64,000 bases of DNA, from assembly GCF_026540855.1 (NCBI RefSeq), contig NZ_JALNUP010000003.1:62001-126000 (forward strand), written 5' to 3'. Source of the stretch: Sphingomonas sp. GC_Shp_5 (GTDB taxonomy: Bacteria; Pseudomonadota; Alphaproteobacteria; Sphingomonadales; Sphingomonadaceae). A program made the translations under genes and the position numbers. Under the pieces are notes generated by a model. That model was not told the origin of the DNA. It made no database searches and saw only the letters and a list, made by a program, of their open reading frames with translations. This document shows, piece by piece, positions 1-9,230 of this stretch (position 1 is the first letter of the stretch; each line of letters begins with the position of its first letter).

Positions 1-234
1 ATCGCCGAGCCGGCCGCCGAGCAGCAGCAACCCGCCGAACGCCAAGCCGAAGGCGTTGGGCACCCAGGTCAGCCCGGCTGCACTGAAGCCGAGATCCGCC
101 TGGATGCGCGGCAGCGCGACGACGACGATCAGGAAGTCCATCGCGAGCATGAGCTGCGCCGCGAGGACCGTCCATAACGCGAGCGCGCGACGATGGGCCG
201 CGGGGACGGCGTCCCCGCGGTGTGAACTTGGCAT
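1..234 (-). CDS. MFS drug-efflux type transporter, N-terminal part (runs off left edge)
   Basis: The reverse strand from an ATG at 234 is open to the window edge (78 codons). A hydrophobic segment containing LWTVLAAQLMLAMDFLIVVV is followed by ALPRIQADLG, and then by the second helix and its GGRLGD turn. This is the start of a 14-helix DHA2-type major facilitator: TM1 with the D of motif D1, then the motif A region. Such proteins export drugs or small organics using the proton gradient. It lies 60 bp downstream of the short-chain dehydrogenase on the same strand, so the two probably form an operon controlled by the divergent AraC gene. The family call is good; the substrate is unknown because most of the gene is missing. 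Confidence 0.8.
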   Translation of the reverse strand, partial: MPSSHRGDAVPAAHRRALALWTVLAAQLMLAMDFLIVVVALPRIQADLGFSAAGLTWVPNAFGLAFGGLLLLGGRLGD

Positions 235-294
235 GACGACATTCCCTATCGAAAGGAGAGCAAGCCCGGGGGCGTCGCCCCCGGCCTGCACCGT

Positions 295-1041
295 TCAGAG
301 CCCGCGCGCGCCGCCGGTGACGCGGATCGATTCACCGCTGATCCAGTGCGAATCGTCCGAGGCGAGGAACACCGCGGTCGGCGCGATATCCTCCGCTTCG
401 CCGACGCGGCCGAGCGGCGTCTCGGCGAGCAACCGCTCGCGCAGGTCGCCCACGAACGCGCCGTCGGTGGCGGGCGTGTTGGTATAGCCCGGCATGATCG
501 CGTTCACCCGGATGTTGCGCGGCCCGAGCTCACGCGCGAGGCCGTAGGTCATGTTGTCGACCGCGCCCTTGGTCGCCGAATAGACGCTGCCGCCAGCGGA
601 CGGGTGCGTGCTGAGGATCGAGCTGATGTTGACGATGCTGCCGCCGGCCTCGCCGAAATGCTTCACCGCCTCGCGGGTGGCGAGGAAATAGCCGAGCACG
701 TTGAGGTTGAACTGCTTGTGGAACGCGTCCTCGGTCAGGTCGGTGACCATCTCGAACACCGCGACGCCGGCATTGTTGACGAGCACGTCGACCTTGCCAT
801 GATCGGCGACGACCGTGTCGAACAGCCGCACGACATCGGCCGACTTGGACATATCGGCCTGCACCGCTACCGCCGTGCCGCCCGCTGCGACGATCGAGTC
901 GACCACCGCGTCGGCGCGGTCCTTGCTACCCATGTAATTGACGATGACGACCGCGCCCTCGGCGCCGAACGCCTTGGCGATGCCGGCGCCGATGCCGCTC
1001 GATGCGCCGGTGACGATGGCTACTTTTCCGGTGAGTTTCAT
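295..1041 (-). CDS. SDR-family oxidoreductase
   Basis: A 248-residue short-chain dehydrogenase/reductase, normal length for the classical family. It begins MKLTGKVAIVTGASSGIG, with the TGxxxGIG dinucleotide site at residues 12-19. NNAG follows at about 89 and the catalytic YSATK (YxxxK) at about 153; the C-terminal SGESIRVTGG is typical. The reading frame is open upstream to 1158, but the start at 1041 fits the family N-terminus. It probably reduces or oxidises a small carbonyl or alcohol with NAD(P)H; the substrate cannot be told. It is transcribed away from the AraC gene at 1200 and is followed by the MFS gene, a layout typical of a regulated detoxification unit. Confidence 0.88.
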   Translation of the reverse strand: MKLTGKVAIVTGASSGIGAGIAKAFGAEGAVVIVNYMGSKDRADAVVDSIVAAGGTAVAVQADMSKSADVVRLFDTVVADHGKVDVLVNNAGVAVFEMVTDLTEDAFHKQFNLNVLGYFLATREAVKHFGEAGGSIVNISSILSTHPSAGGSVYSATKGAVDNMTYGLARELGPRNIRVNAIMPGYTNTPATDGAFVGDLRERLLAETPLGRVGEAEDIAPTAVFLASDDSHWISGESIRVTGGARGL

Positions 1042-1199
1042 GGAAACTGTCCTTGGATGATCGCGAGTGACGGCGTCGCTCGCTTGCCTCCCCAAGATGG
1101 TGCCGCAGGCGGGCGACCCCATGCCGGTTATTCTCCCGTTCTTGCCCGATCTTCTCACAGCCGGTTGTTTCGGGGCCCCGCCCGGGCCACTTGGGGCTG

Positions 1200-2096
1200 A
1201 TGGAAACAGCGATGGACGAGTTGCGCGGCATCGTGATGCGCGCGGGGAGCAGGTGGACCGATACCGGCATCCCCCGCGTGCAGATGGTGCGATCCGAGGG
1301 CTGTGCCGATCAGGTCTACGAGCCGATGCTGCACCTGGTGCTGCAGGGCTCCAAAAGTTTGTCGATCGGCGAGCAGAATCTGCGCTTCGACGAGGCGCGC
1401 TATTTCGTCGTGCCGGTGCATGTACCCGCGACCGGCGAAGTGCAGCCCGACGGCGCGGCGCCCTATCTGGCGGTGAGCCTGAAACTAGACCCGACGATCA
1501 TCGCGTCGCTGATGGCGGAGATGCATGGTGCGGGGACGACGCCGCACCCAACGGGCTTTGCCGTATCGGCCGCGACGCCCGAACTGATCGACGCCTGGCT
1601 GCGGATGATGCGGCTGATCGACCGGCCGAACGAAGCGCCGATCCTCGCCGCGATGATCGAGCGCGAGATCCTCTTCCGCGTACTGATCGGCCCACAGGGC
1701 GACAAGTTGCGCGAAGTCGCCTGCGCCGACAGCCGGCTGGCGCAGGTACGGCCGGCGATCGACTGGATCCGCGACAATTTCGCCGAACCTATCCACGCCG
1801 AGCCGCTCGCCGGCATGGTGGGGATGAGCGTCGCGGCCTTCTATCGCCACTTCAAGGCAGTGACCTCGATGGCGCCGATTCAGTATCGGAAACGACTTCG
1901 CCTGCTGAAGGCGCGCCGCCTACTGCTGTTCGAGACGCACGACGTCGGCAAGATTGCCTATGCGGTCGGCTATGAAAGCGCGTCGCAGTTCAGTCGCGAA
2001 TATGCGCGAATGTTCGGCCTGCCGCCGGGGCGCGACGCGGCGCGCTTCAAGATCGCGCTACCGGCCGAAGACGATGTGTTGCTGGCAGCGGAATAG
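1200..2096 (+). CDS. AraC-family transcriptional regulator (AraC_N type)
   Basis: About 298 residues. The N-terminal two thirds match the AraC_N ligand domain (IPRVQMVRSE, then YEPMLHLVLQGSKSLSIG). The C-terminal third carries two helix-turn-helix motifs, including SVAAFYRHFKAVTSMAP and VGYESASQFSREYARMFG. Possible starts are TTG 1191, ATG 1200 and ATG 1212; 1200 is chosen without strong support from a ribosome site. It is divergent from the SDR-MFS operon across about 158 bp, so it probably regulates that operon. It is clearly paralogous to the AraC gene at 3271, with similar sequence throughout. Inducer unknown. Confidence 0.9.
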   Translation: METAMDELRGIVMRAGSRWTDTGIPRVQMVRSEGCADQVYEPMLHLVLQGSKSLSIGEQNLRFDEARYFVVPVHVPATGEVQPDGAAPYLAVSLKLDPTIIASLMAEMHGAGTTPHPTGFAVSAATPELIDAWLRMMRLIDRPNEAPILAAMIEREILFRVLIGPQGDKLREVACADSRLAQVRPAIDWIRDNFAEPIHAEPLAGMVGMSVAAFYRHFKAVTSMAPIQYRKRLRLLKARRLLLFETHDVGKIAYAVGYESASQFSREYARMFGLPPGRDAARFKIALPAEDDVLLAAE

Positions 2097-2139
2097 GCGC
2101 CGGCCGGGAGCTTGATGCCCCCGGCCGACGCCAATCGCT

Positions 2140-3126
2140 TCAGAGATCGACGATGCTGGTGTCGGCGATCGTCTCGGCAAAGCCGGCGCCGAACAAACCC
2201 GCCGGCGTCTGGAAGCCGGGGCGCGCCTCGCCGCTCAGCACGCGCCGCGCCGCTTCCGCCGCTGCGATCGTCGTGAACGTATAGCCGTTGACGGTATCGA
2301 GCACCGAACGCACCACGCTGCTGTCGTCGCCGGTCACTTCGACTGCCGCATGATAACGGTTGGCCTCGCGCTGATCGAGCGTCGGACCATCGGGCATCGC
2401 GGCAAGATCGCCTTCGGGGAACGCGCCGTCGGTCAGATAGACATAGGTCGCGATGTTCGCGACGGCGGTGTCACGCCAGATTGTGATGAGATCGGGCAGC
2501 GTCACCGGGAACGACGTCGCTGGCCCATTGCCGAAATCGAAGTCGCGCACGTCGGCGCTGCGGTCGACCAGTTGGCCATTGATGCGATGAAGCAGCGCGG
2601 TGTTCAGATTCTCGCTCGCCGAGACCGCCGATCCGCGCGAGAAGCCCCCTGCCACGTGCATCGCGATGTTGATGCCGACGGGCTTGGTGACACGCTTCAC
2701 GGCGTGCGCGGCGAGCGAACCCAGCATCGCCACGCTGCCGCCGCTGCCCGGCAGCAGCATCACGCCCGCTGCGGTCGCAGCCTCGTCCAGCTTCTCGGCG
2801 AGCTGATAGCTGTCCAGTTCGGCGGCGATATCGAGATAGTGCACTTCGCTGGCGATACTCGCCTGCATCAACGGCTCGGCGGTGCGCATGAACGGACCGG
2901 CGGTGTTGAGCAGCACGCCAACGTCGCTAAGCGCAGCCCGCACCGCGGCGAGGTCATCGACCGCGAACAGCCGGTATTCCGCACCGATCTCGGCCGCCAG
3001 CGCGGCGAGCTTCGCTTCGTCCTTCGCGCGGCCCGCGACGACGACATCCACGCCAGCGGCGCGGGCGTTGGTGGCGGCCATGCGGCCGGTATAGCCAGCG
3101 GCGCCGTAGATCAGCAGTTTCTTCAT
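2140..3126 (-). CDS. Saccharopine dehydrogenase / trans-acting enoyl reductase-like NAD(P)-binding protein
   Basis: 328 residues starting MKKLLIYGAAGYTGRMAA, an N-terminal Rossmann fold with GxxGxxG. NTAGPF and HYLDIAAE segments follow, characteristic of the saccharopine-dehydrogenase NADP-binding family; in this length class these are often orphan oxidoreductases, not lysine enzymes. GGAG lies a few bases before the ATG at 3126. The frame stays open far upstream (to 4212), but that part is antisense to the AraC gene. It is divergent from the AraC gene at 3271 across 144 bp, its likely regulator. Substrate unknown. Confidence 0.83.
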   Translation of the reverse strand: MKKLLIYGAAGYTGRMAATNARAAGVDVVVAGRAKDEAKLAALAAEIGAEYRLFAVDDLAAVRAALSDVGVLLNTAGPFMRTAEPLMQASIASEVHYLDIAAELDSYQLAEKLDEAATAAGVMLLPGSGGSVAMLGSLAAHAVKRVTKPVGINIAMHVAGGFSRGSAVSASENLNTALLHRINGQLVDRSADVRDFDFGNGPATSFPVTLPDLITIWRDTAVANIATYVYLTDGAFPEGDLAAMPDGPTLDQREANRYHAAVEVTGDDSSVVRSVLDTVNGYTFTTIAAAEAARRVLSGEARPGFQTPAGLFGAGFAETIADTSIVDL

Positions 3127-3270
3127 GATCGTTACTCCGGTCCCCGGGGTACTTCCGGGCTGCATCCCAGATAGGCGCACCTCTGCTCGCCCGCGCACCC
3201 GATCCTCCTCGAAACCTGCCTGATCCTGCTCGCACCTTGGTGCGAACGCACCCGTGCGGTACGACGAGGC

Positions 3271-4164
3271 ATGAACGACAACCTCAACGAACTCCGCCAG
3301 CTCTGCGCCCGCGCGCAGAACCGCGCCACGCCGAGCGGCATCCCGCGCATCGCGATGGTCCAGGGCGAGATCCCCCAGCACAAGCTGGCCGCGGTCTATA
3401 GCCCGATGGTCAACCTCATTCTCACCGGCTCGAAGACGATGACCGTCGGCGAGCGCACCCTGCTTTACGATCCGGCGACCTATTTCGTGATGTCGGTCGA
3501 CCTGCCCGCGATGGGCTCGGTCCACCCGTCCGAGAAGGGAGAGCCGTATCTCGCGGTCAGCCTGACGCTCGAACCGGCGATCATCGCCAACCTGCTCGCG
3601 GATCTGCCCAAACCTGCCGGAGGCGAGCTCTACAGCTCGGGCTTCTCGGTCGCTCCGGTTACCGACGAGTTGCTCGACGCCTGGGTTCGGATGCTCCGGC
3701 TGATGAACCGCCCCGACGACATCCCCGCGCTCGCGCCGGCCTATGAACGCGAACTGCTCTACCGCATCCTGCAGGGCCCGCATGGCTGGATGTTGCGCGA
3801 CATCGCGTCGCCTGGAACGGCGCTGTCGCGCATCGGCGTGACCATCCGCTGGATCCGCGAGAATTTTACCGCGCCACTGAGGGTCGAGGCCTTGGCATCG
3901 ATGGCAGCGCTGAGCGTCTCCGCCTTCCACCGCCACTTCAAGGCGGTGACTGCGCTCAGCCCGCTGCAATATCAGAAGCGGGTCCGGCTGCTCCATGCGC
4001 GTAACATGCTGATCGCAGGCGAAGGCAACACTACGTCGGTCGCGTTCGGCGTTGGCTACGAAAGCCCGACCCAGTTCAGCCGTGAATATTCCCGCTTCTT
4101 CGGTCTGCCCCCGTCCAAAGACACGCGCCAGATCGTGCGAGCGCTCCACCCGGCAACAATGTAG
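3271..4164 (+). CDS. AraC-family transcriptional regulator (AraC_N type), paralogue of the 1200-2096 gene
   Basis: 297 residues. An AraC_N ligand-binding domain (MVNLILTGSKTMTVGERTL) is followed by a C-terminal pair of helix-turn-helix motifs (SVSAFHRHFKAVTALSP; VGYESPTQFSREYSRFFG). The architecture and many residues match the regulator 1.2 kb upstream, so the two probably arose by duplication. It is divergent from the saccharopine-dehydrogenase-like gene, probably its target. The effector cannot be deduced. Confidence 0.9.
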   Translation: MNDNLNELRQLCARAQNRATPSGIPRIAMVQGEIPQHKLAAVYSPMVNLILTGSKTMTVGERTLLYDPATYFVMSVDLPAMGSVHPSEKGEPYLAVSLTLEPAIIANLLADLPKPAGGELYSSGFSVAPVTDELLDAWVRMLRLMNRPDDIPALAPAYERELLYRILQGPHGWMLRDIASPGTALSRIGVTIRWIRENFTAPLRVEALASMAALSVSAFHRHFKAVTALSPLQYQKRVRLLHARNMLIAGEGNTTSVAFGVGYESPTQFSREYSRFFGLPPSKDTRQIVRALHPATM

Positions 4165-4245
4165 CGATCGGGAGGTGTCGGCAGGCCGCGGAGTTGACCC
4201 GTCCGCCATCAATGCCTGCGGCGGCCTCCAAAGGCGGACGTCCCA

Positions 4246-4542
4246 TTATCGTGCCTGCCACTGCTCGCGCTCGGCGAAGATGCGCGTGACCTCCGCCATA
4301 TTGTCAGTCCCCCAATTGCACAGGGGAACGAGCGCCTCGGCCAAGGTGCGGCCGAGCGGCGTCAGCGTGTAGTCCACGCCCGGCGGGACTTCCTGATAAT
4401 CCTTGCGCGTGACGACGCCGTCGGCCTCCAACTCCTTTAATTGCTGGATCAACATCTTGTCGCTGACCCCGCGCACCGCCCGCTTGAGCACGCCGTAGCG
4501 GTTCGGTCCCTGGATCAGAAAATAGATGATGAGCGGGTGCTG
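4246..4542 (-). pseudogene. HxlR-family transcriptional regulator, N-terminus lost
   Basis: The reverse strand reads HPLIIYFLIQGPNRYGVLKR, then SDKMLIQQLKELEADG and VDYTLTPLGR. This is the winged-helix body and C-terminus of an HxlR (MarR-like) regulator. Intact members begin about 25 residues earlier with the CPxxxxLxxxGGKW segment; here that segment is replaced by a stop codon at 4543-4545 and transposase-derived sequence. The first internal ATG (4491) lies within the DNA-binding domain, so a functional protein is unlikely. The junction at about 4540 is where the insertion-sequence remnant begins. Confidence 0.8.
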
Positions 4543-5012
4543 TCAGTCTCGTTCATCGCTGCACGGTAGCTGCGCAGACATCGGTGGTGATCGCCTCGGG
4601 TGATCCATGGCGCTTTATTGACTTCTTCATGAAGGTTAGCGCCACGGCCTTGTTTCTCGTCTTCGTGACGTAGCTCTCCAGCACCTCGCCCTCGTGATCT
4701 ACCGCGCGCCACAGGTAGACCATCTCGCCGTTAAGCTTCACGTACATCTCGTTCAGGTGCCACCGCCAGTGCCGAACCCTCGCATGCGGCTTACTCGCTG
4801 CCGCCTGATCTCGCCGGCGAACATCGGACCGAACCTGCTCCACCAAAGCCTGAGCGTCTCATGGCAGAGGTCGATCCGCGCTCGAACAGCTGGTCCTCCA
4901 CGTTCCGCAAGGAAAGCGGGAAGCGAACATACATCAGTACCACAAGCCGAATCACCTCAGGCGACGAGTTGAAGTAGCGGAACGGACTGGCTGGCTTGCG
5001 GGAGCGAGGCAT
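4541..5012 (-). pseudogene. IS6-family transposase, frameshifted and truncated
   Basis: From the ATG at 5012 the reverse strand encodes MPRSRKPASPFRYFNSSPEV, then VRFPLSLRNVEDQL, the N-terminus of an IS6 DDE transposase. The frame is lost near 4870 and continues in another frame as HWRWHLNEMYVKLNGEMVYL (first catalytic D replaced by N) and VDHEGEVLESYVTKTRNKA. A second shift near 4590 precedes RSYRAAMNE. The DDE region is incomplete and the C-terminal third is missing, so the gene is dead. Confidence 0.85.
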
Positions 5013-5067
5013 GTGCACGCCCTACCCTGCCCTCGTTGCCAGCCGGTGCACTTGCTTTAACGGTGCC
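4541..5067 (-). mobile_element. IS6-family insertion sequence remnant
   Basis: This stretch carries pieces of an IS6-family (IS26/IS6100-like) transposase in several frames. At its right edge, read on the reverse strand from 5067, is GGCACCGTTAAAGCAAG. This resembles the terminal inverted repeat of the family (GGCACTGTTGCAAA in IS26). The other end of the element, with the C-terminal third of the transposase, is absent: the sequence passes directly into the HxlR remnant near 4541. No matching left repeat was found. Seen: transposase pieces and one end. Inferred: an internal or adjacent deletion removed the rest. Confidence 0.75.
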
Positions 5068-5252
5068 AACTCCAACGATAGCGGGCCCTGCCTTAGCTAC
5101 GCGGCGATGTTCCGCACCTGTAGCGGCGCCCTTCTGGCCATTTGCGAACGGGTGGGCGCTGTCCCGTGAGCCATGTCGCCATGGGTAAACGGCTCACCAC
5201 CACGGGAATGACATAGCTTGTCGAGCCAGCGAAACTAGATTGGCATTGACTC

Positions 5253-5267
5253 TGCGAACGCGTCGCA
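5253..5267. promoter_or_regulatory. Candidate operator: 5-bp dyad upstream of the siderophore receptor
   Basis: TGCGAACGCGTCGCA has perfect 5-bp arms (TGCGA/TCGCA) around ACGCG, 31 bp before the receptor ATG. Placement in front of an iron-uptake operon suggests an iron-responsive operator, but it is not a canonical Fur box. The regulatory role is inferred only. Confidence 0.25.
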
Positions 5268-5297
5268 ATAGCGGCAGCCCCATAAGGGGGGACCATC

Positions 5298-7811
5298 ATG
5301 GCCAACAACACCGTTTCATTCCTCGCGCTGTCGTGCGTCGGCGCCTTTGGCGCATCGCCGGTCTACGCGGCGGAGCCGACCACGCCTGCTGCGCCAGCCG
5401 CGCCAGCCGCTGCCGACGACCAGCGCACGCATCGTGATGACGACATCCTCGTGTCGACCGATCGCCTGCGCCAGCAAGAGGATCCCAAGGCGGTCGCGCC
5501 GCTGATCGATACGCCGCGGTCGATCGTGCTGCTGTCGAGCGAAGTGATCGAGCAGACCGGCTCGACCAGCCTGCAGGACGCTTTGCGCACCGTTCCCGGC
5601 ATCACCTTCGGCGCAGCCGAAGGCGGCAATCCGATCGGCGATCGCCCGTTCATCCGCGGCTTCGACAGCCAGGGCAGCATCTATGTCGATGGCGTCCGCG
5701 ATCTCGCCTCGCAGAGCCGCGAAGTGTTCGCCACCGACACCATCCAGATCGTCCGCGGCTCGGACTCGACGCTAGGCGGACGCGGGTCTGCGGGCGGCAC
5801 GATCAACATCATCTCGAAGCTGCCCAAGCTCGACGATTTCGGCTCGGTCAGCGGCAGCTACGGCAACGCCGATTTCAAGCGCATTACCGGCGACCTCAAT
5901 CTCAAGCTGTCCGACACGGCGGCATTTCGCGTCCAGGGCCTGTGGCACGACCAAGACGTGGCCGGGCGCGATGCGATCTGGTCCAAGCGCTGGGGCTTCG
6001 CACCGTCGGTGACGATCGGGCTCGGCACGCCGACCCGCCTGACGGCAAGCTATTACTATCTTGAAAGCCACGAGCTTCCCGACAGCGGCCTGCCGTATCT
6101 CTACACGCTCGCCAACGCCCCCGGCACCGGCAAGATCATCAGCCGACCGGTGCTCGGTGACGTTACTCTAGCCAACGGGCAGACCCGCACCGTCGACCGG
6201 TCGACCTTCTACGGCCTGGCCGACCGCGACTTCCGCGATGCCACTACCAACCAGGCGATGATCCGCGCCGAACATGACTTTGGTGGCGTGACGCTGCGCA
6301 ACACGGCGCGCTACAACCACACCGATCAATCATACATCTACACCCAGCCCGACGACAGCCAGGGGAACGTCTATGGCACCACCGCGGCCAATCCGACGAC
6401 GGGCGCCGGCGCTACGCGTGGCGATCAGACCTCGGGCGGCTATGTCTGGCGGCGCGGCAACACCCGCTATGGCTATACCGAAAGCATCATCGATCAGACC
6501 GATCTCTACGGCAAGTTCAACACCGGCAGCATCGAACACAGCTTCTCGATCGGCAGCGAGTTCGCCTGGGAGAAGACGCGTCGCGGCACCTATCTGCTGG
6601 CGACCGGGTCGACGGTGACGCCGCGATGCAACGCCTCGACCATCGCGCGCTATTATTGCACCAGCCTGTTCAACCCCAATCCGAACGATCCGTGGGTGAA
6701 CTACACGTCGGACACCTCGACGGTGCAGGCGCCGATCGTCAAAGGCGCGCCGTCCACCGAAACGCAGAACGACGGCACTACCCAGGCCGTCTATGGCTTC
6801 GACTCGATCACGCTGCTGCCGCAGCTGATCCTCAACGTCGGCGCCCGCTTTGATCGCTTCAAGTCGACGACGATTCTGCCGGGGGCGACCCAGTTTCGGA
6901 TCTCGCGCACCGACGAGCTGTTCAACTGGCAGGCGGGCCTGGTCGCCAAGCCGACGCCGGATACCAGCATCTACGCCAGTTATGCGACCTCTGCGACGCC
7001 GCCCAACAGCCTGCTCGGCGAAGGCCGCGAAGACAATGCGCTGCCGACCACCGCAGCCACCGCGTCGGTCACCGATCTGCTCAAGCCGCAGAAGACCCGC
7101 TCCTACGAGGTCGGCGCCAAGGCCGCGCTGTTCGCGCAGCGCCTGCAGCTCAGCGCCGCGGCGTTCCAGACCGAGATCAAGAACGCCCGCGTGCTCGACG
7201 ACAACAACACCGCCTCGTTCATCGGCGAATCTCGGATCCGCGGCATCGAGCTGAGCGCGAGTGGCACCATCCTGCCCGGCTGGACATTGTTCGGCGGCTA
7301 TACATATCTTGATCCCAAAATCATTGATGGCGGTTCGACCATCCTCACCGCCGCGGCAGTGACCCGGACGGTCGGCGGTGTTACCACCGTGCTGCAGCCG
7401 GCGCGGACGGTCGCGGTTGATTCGATCAACAACGGCAAGCAGATGCCGCAGACCGCCAAGAACAGCTTCACCGCGACCACCAACGTGACCTTGTTCAAGC
7501 GCCTCCAGATCGGCGGCAGCGCGATCTACATGGACAAGCAATATGGCGGCTATCAGGATAATCGCAGCGCCACCCAGGATGCCGCCGGCGTGGTGACGCT
7601 CAACGCCGCTACCAAGACCATCTACCGCGAGATCCCGAGCTATTGGCGCTTCGATGCCCGGGCAAGCTACGACCTCACCCATAATGTGGTGCTCAGCGTC
7701 AACGCGCAGAACCTCGCCGACAAGGCCTACTTCAACCAGGCCTTCGCTACCCATTATGCCTCGATCGCGGCCGGGCGCACGGTGTTCGGCACGGTCGGCG
7801 TCCGCTTCTGA
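5298..7811 (+). CDS. TonB-dependent catecholate siderophore receptor (Fiu-like)
   Basis: 837 residues. A signal peptide ends around VYA-AEP (about residue 24). The plug domain follows (IDTPRSIVLLSSEVIEQTG; VPGITFGAAEGGNPIGDRPF; QIVRGSDSTLGGRGSAGG), then a long beta-barrel ending in the aromatic GTVGVRF typical of outer-membrane proteins. A GGGGGA stretch precedes the ATG at 5298. Such receptors import Fe(III)-catecholates using TonB energy. Downstream are a Sel1-repeat protein (stop and start overlap at 7811) and a YbiX-type dioxygenase, the partners usually found with Fiu-type receptors, which supports the iron role. The exact siderophore is not deducible. Confidence 0.9.
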   Translation: MANNTVSFLALSCVGAFGASPVYAAEPTTPAAPAAPAAADDQRTHRDDDILVSTDRLRQQEDPKAVAPLIDTPRSIVLLSSEVIEQTGSTSLQDALRTVPGITFGAAEGGNPIGDRPFIRGFDSQGSIYVDGVRDLASQSREVFATDTIQIVRGSDSTLGGRGSAGGTINIISKLPKLDDFGSVSGSYGNADFKRITGDLNLKLSDTAAFRVQGLWHDQDVAGRDAIWSKRWGFAPSVTIGLGTPTRLTASYYYLESHELPDSGLPYLYTLANAPGTGKIISRPVLGDVTLANGQTRTVDRSTFYGLADRDFRDATTNQAMIRAEHDFGGVTLRNTARYNHTDQSYIYTQPDDSQGNVYGTTAANPTTGAGATRGDQTSGGYVWRRGNTRYGYTESIIDQTDLYGKFNTGSIEHSFSIGSEFAWEKTRRGTYLLATGSTVTPRCNASTIARYYCTSLFNPNPNDPWVNYTSDTSTVQAPIVKGAPSTETQNDGTTQAVYGFDSITLLPQLILNVGARFDRFKSTTILPGATQFRISRTDELFNWQAGLVAKPTPDTSIYASYATSATPPNSLLGEGREDNALPTTAATASVTDLLKPQKTRSYEVGAKAALFAQRLQLSAAAFQTEIKNARVLDDNNTASFIGESRIRGIELSASGTILPGWTLFGGYTYLDPKIIDGGSTILTAAAVTRTVGGVTTVLQPARTVAVDSINNGKQMPQTAKNSFTATTNVTLFKRLQIGGSAIYMDKQYGGYQDNRSATQDAAGVVTLNAATKTIYREIPSYWRFDARASYDLTHNVVLSVNAQNLADKAYFNQAFATHYASIAAGRTVFGTVGVRF

Positions 7812-8542
7812 TGGACGCAGCGGCGCTCAACACGCTCAGCCGCGACGACATCGCCGCGCGCCTCGCCGGGTCACCGGCGGAGCGCGCGGCGTTCGTGCGC
7901 CAGGCGGCCGAGAGTGGCGTGGCGGAGGCGCAGGCGGTCTATGGGCAGATGTTGCTCGATGGCCATGGCGTCGAAGCCGATCAGGCAGCGGCGCTCGGCT
8001 GGTTCAGCAAGGCGGCGGCGCAGCACCATCTGATGGCGCTCAACATGGTCGGCCGCTGCTACGATCTCGGCTGGGGCACCCGCATAGACAAATCTCGCGC
8101 TGCGCAATGCTATCGGATCGCGGCCGAGCGTGGGCTCGATTGGGCGATGTACAATCATGCGACGCTGCTCGCGCTCGGTGAAGGCGTCGACGAAGACAAA
8201 GCGGCGGCGCTGGCGTGGCTCGAGAAGGCTGCGGCGCTTGGCAACGCCAAGGCGATCAATTTTGTCGGCAGCTTCGCCGAGGATGGTTGGGTCCGCCCCC
8301 GCGACATGAGCAGGGCCGCCGATTGCTATGCCCGCGCCGCGGCAGGCGGCGACTTTCGCGGCTGCTTCAACCATGCACGCATGCTGGGTGCGGCTGGGCG
8401 GGCCGACGAGGCGCTGCACTGGCTGCGCCGTGCGCGCGAGCTTGGTCATGCCCGCTTCGTTGGCCAGATGCGGCTGTGGCTGGCGACCTGCGACATCCCG
8501 GCATTACGGAGCCGCGGGCCGGCGGTGCTGGACGGAGAATGA
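7811..8542 (+). CDS. Sel1-repeat (TPR-like) protein
   Basis: 243 residues with consecutive Sel1 units: [20 protein letters not shown], then [20 protein letters not shown], then [20 protein letters not shown] and [20 protein letters not shown]. No signal peptide is visible, so it is probably cytoplasmic. Its ATG overlaps the receptor stop codon by one base, implying translational coupling. Sel1 proteins are protein-interaction scaffolds; this one recurs between fiu-type receptors and ybiX genes, but its task there is not established to my knowledge. Confidence 0.85.
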   Translation: MDAAALNTLSRDDIAARLAGSPAERAAFVRQAAESGVAEAQAVYGQMLLDGHGVEADQAAALGWFSKAAAQHHLMALNMVGRCYDLGWGTRIDKSRAAQCYRIAAERGLDWAMYNHATLLALGEGVDEDKAAALAWLEKAAALGNAKAINFVGSFAEDGWVRPRDMSRAADCYARAAAGGDFRGCFNHARMLGAAGRADEALHWLRRARELGHARFVGQMRLWLATCDIPALRSRGPAVLDGE

Positions 8543-8546
8543 TGAC

Positions 8547-9230
8547 ATGCTGATAGCGGTTCCCGATGTGCTCGATGCTGCCGGCGTCAAGCAGCTGCGC
8601 GCCATCATCGACGCCGCCGAATGGGTCGACGGCAACGTTACCTCGGGCCACCAATCAGCGCTCGCCAAGCGCAACGAGCAACTGCCCGAAGACAGCGTCG
8701 CGGCGCGTGACGGCGGCGCGATGGTGCTCGATGCGCTCAGTGGTTCGGCGCTGTTCATCGCCGCGGCGCTGCCGCTCAAGGTCTTCCCGCCCCTGTTCAA
8801 CCGTTATGGCATCGGCGAAACCTTCGGCACCCATGTCGACAATGCGATCCGCATCCGCCGCGGCAGCGATTTCCGAATTCGGAGCGATTTGTCGGCGACA
8901 CTCTTCCTTGAAGACCCTGCTTCGTATGACGGCGGCGAGTTGATCATCGAAGGCCAATTCGGCGAGCAGGCGATCAAGCTGCCCGCCGGCCATCTGGTTC
9001 TTTACCCCTCGTCGAGCCTCCACCGCGTCGCACCGGTAACCCGCGGCAGGCGGGTGGCCTCGTTCATGTGGATGCAGTCGATGGTCCGTGACGAGGGCGA
9101 GCGGCGGACGCTGTTCGAGCTCGACCAGTCGGTGCAGAATGTCGCGGCAGAGCGCGGCCAGGGCGATCCCACCGTGATCCAACTGACCGGCGTCTACCAC
9201 AATTTGCTGCGCCGCTGGGCCGACGCCTGA
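8547..9230 (+). CDS. ybiX: PKHD-type Fe(II)/2-oxoglutarate dioxygenase, YbiX/PiuC family
   Basis: 227 residues from the ATG at 8547, four bases after the Sel1 stop; the frame is open further upstream but family length supports this start. The iron ligands are visible as HVD in [13 protein letters not shown] (His96, Asp98) and His159 in SSLHRVAP, with Arg169 as the likely 2-oxoglutarate ligand. YbiX/PiuC proteins are linked to iron-siderophore receptors and are thought to modify the siderophore or a protein during iron release; the substrate is not settled. Third gene of the receptor operon. Confidence 0.88.
   Translation: MLIAVPDVLDAAGVKQLRAIIDAAEWVDGNVTSGHQSALAKRNEQLPEDSVAARDGGAMVLDALSGSALFIAAALPLKVFPPLFNRYGIGETFGTHVDNAIRIRRGSDFRIRSDLSATLFLEDPASYDGGELIIEGQFGEQAIKLPAGHLVLYPSSSLHRVAPVTRGRRVASFMWMQSMVRDEGERRTLFELDQSVQNVAAERGQGDPTVIQLTGVYHNLLRRWADA

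Noticed and set aside
2140..4212. A 690-codon reverse frame spanning the saccharopine-dehydrogenase gene and the AraC gene
   Set aside because: Only the last 328 codons have family sequence; the rest is antisense to a clear AraC gene and is Arg/His-rich.
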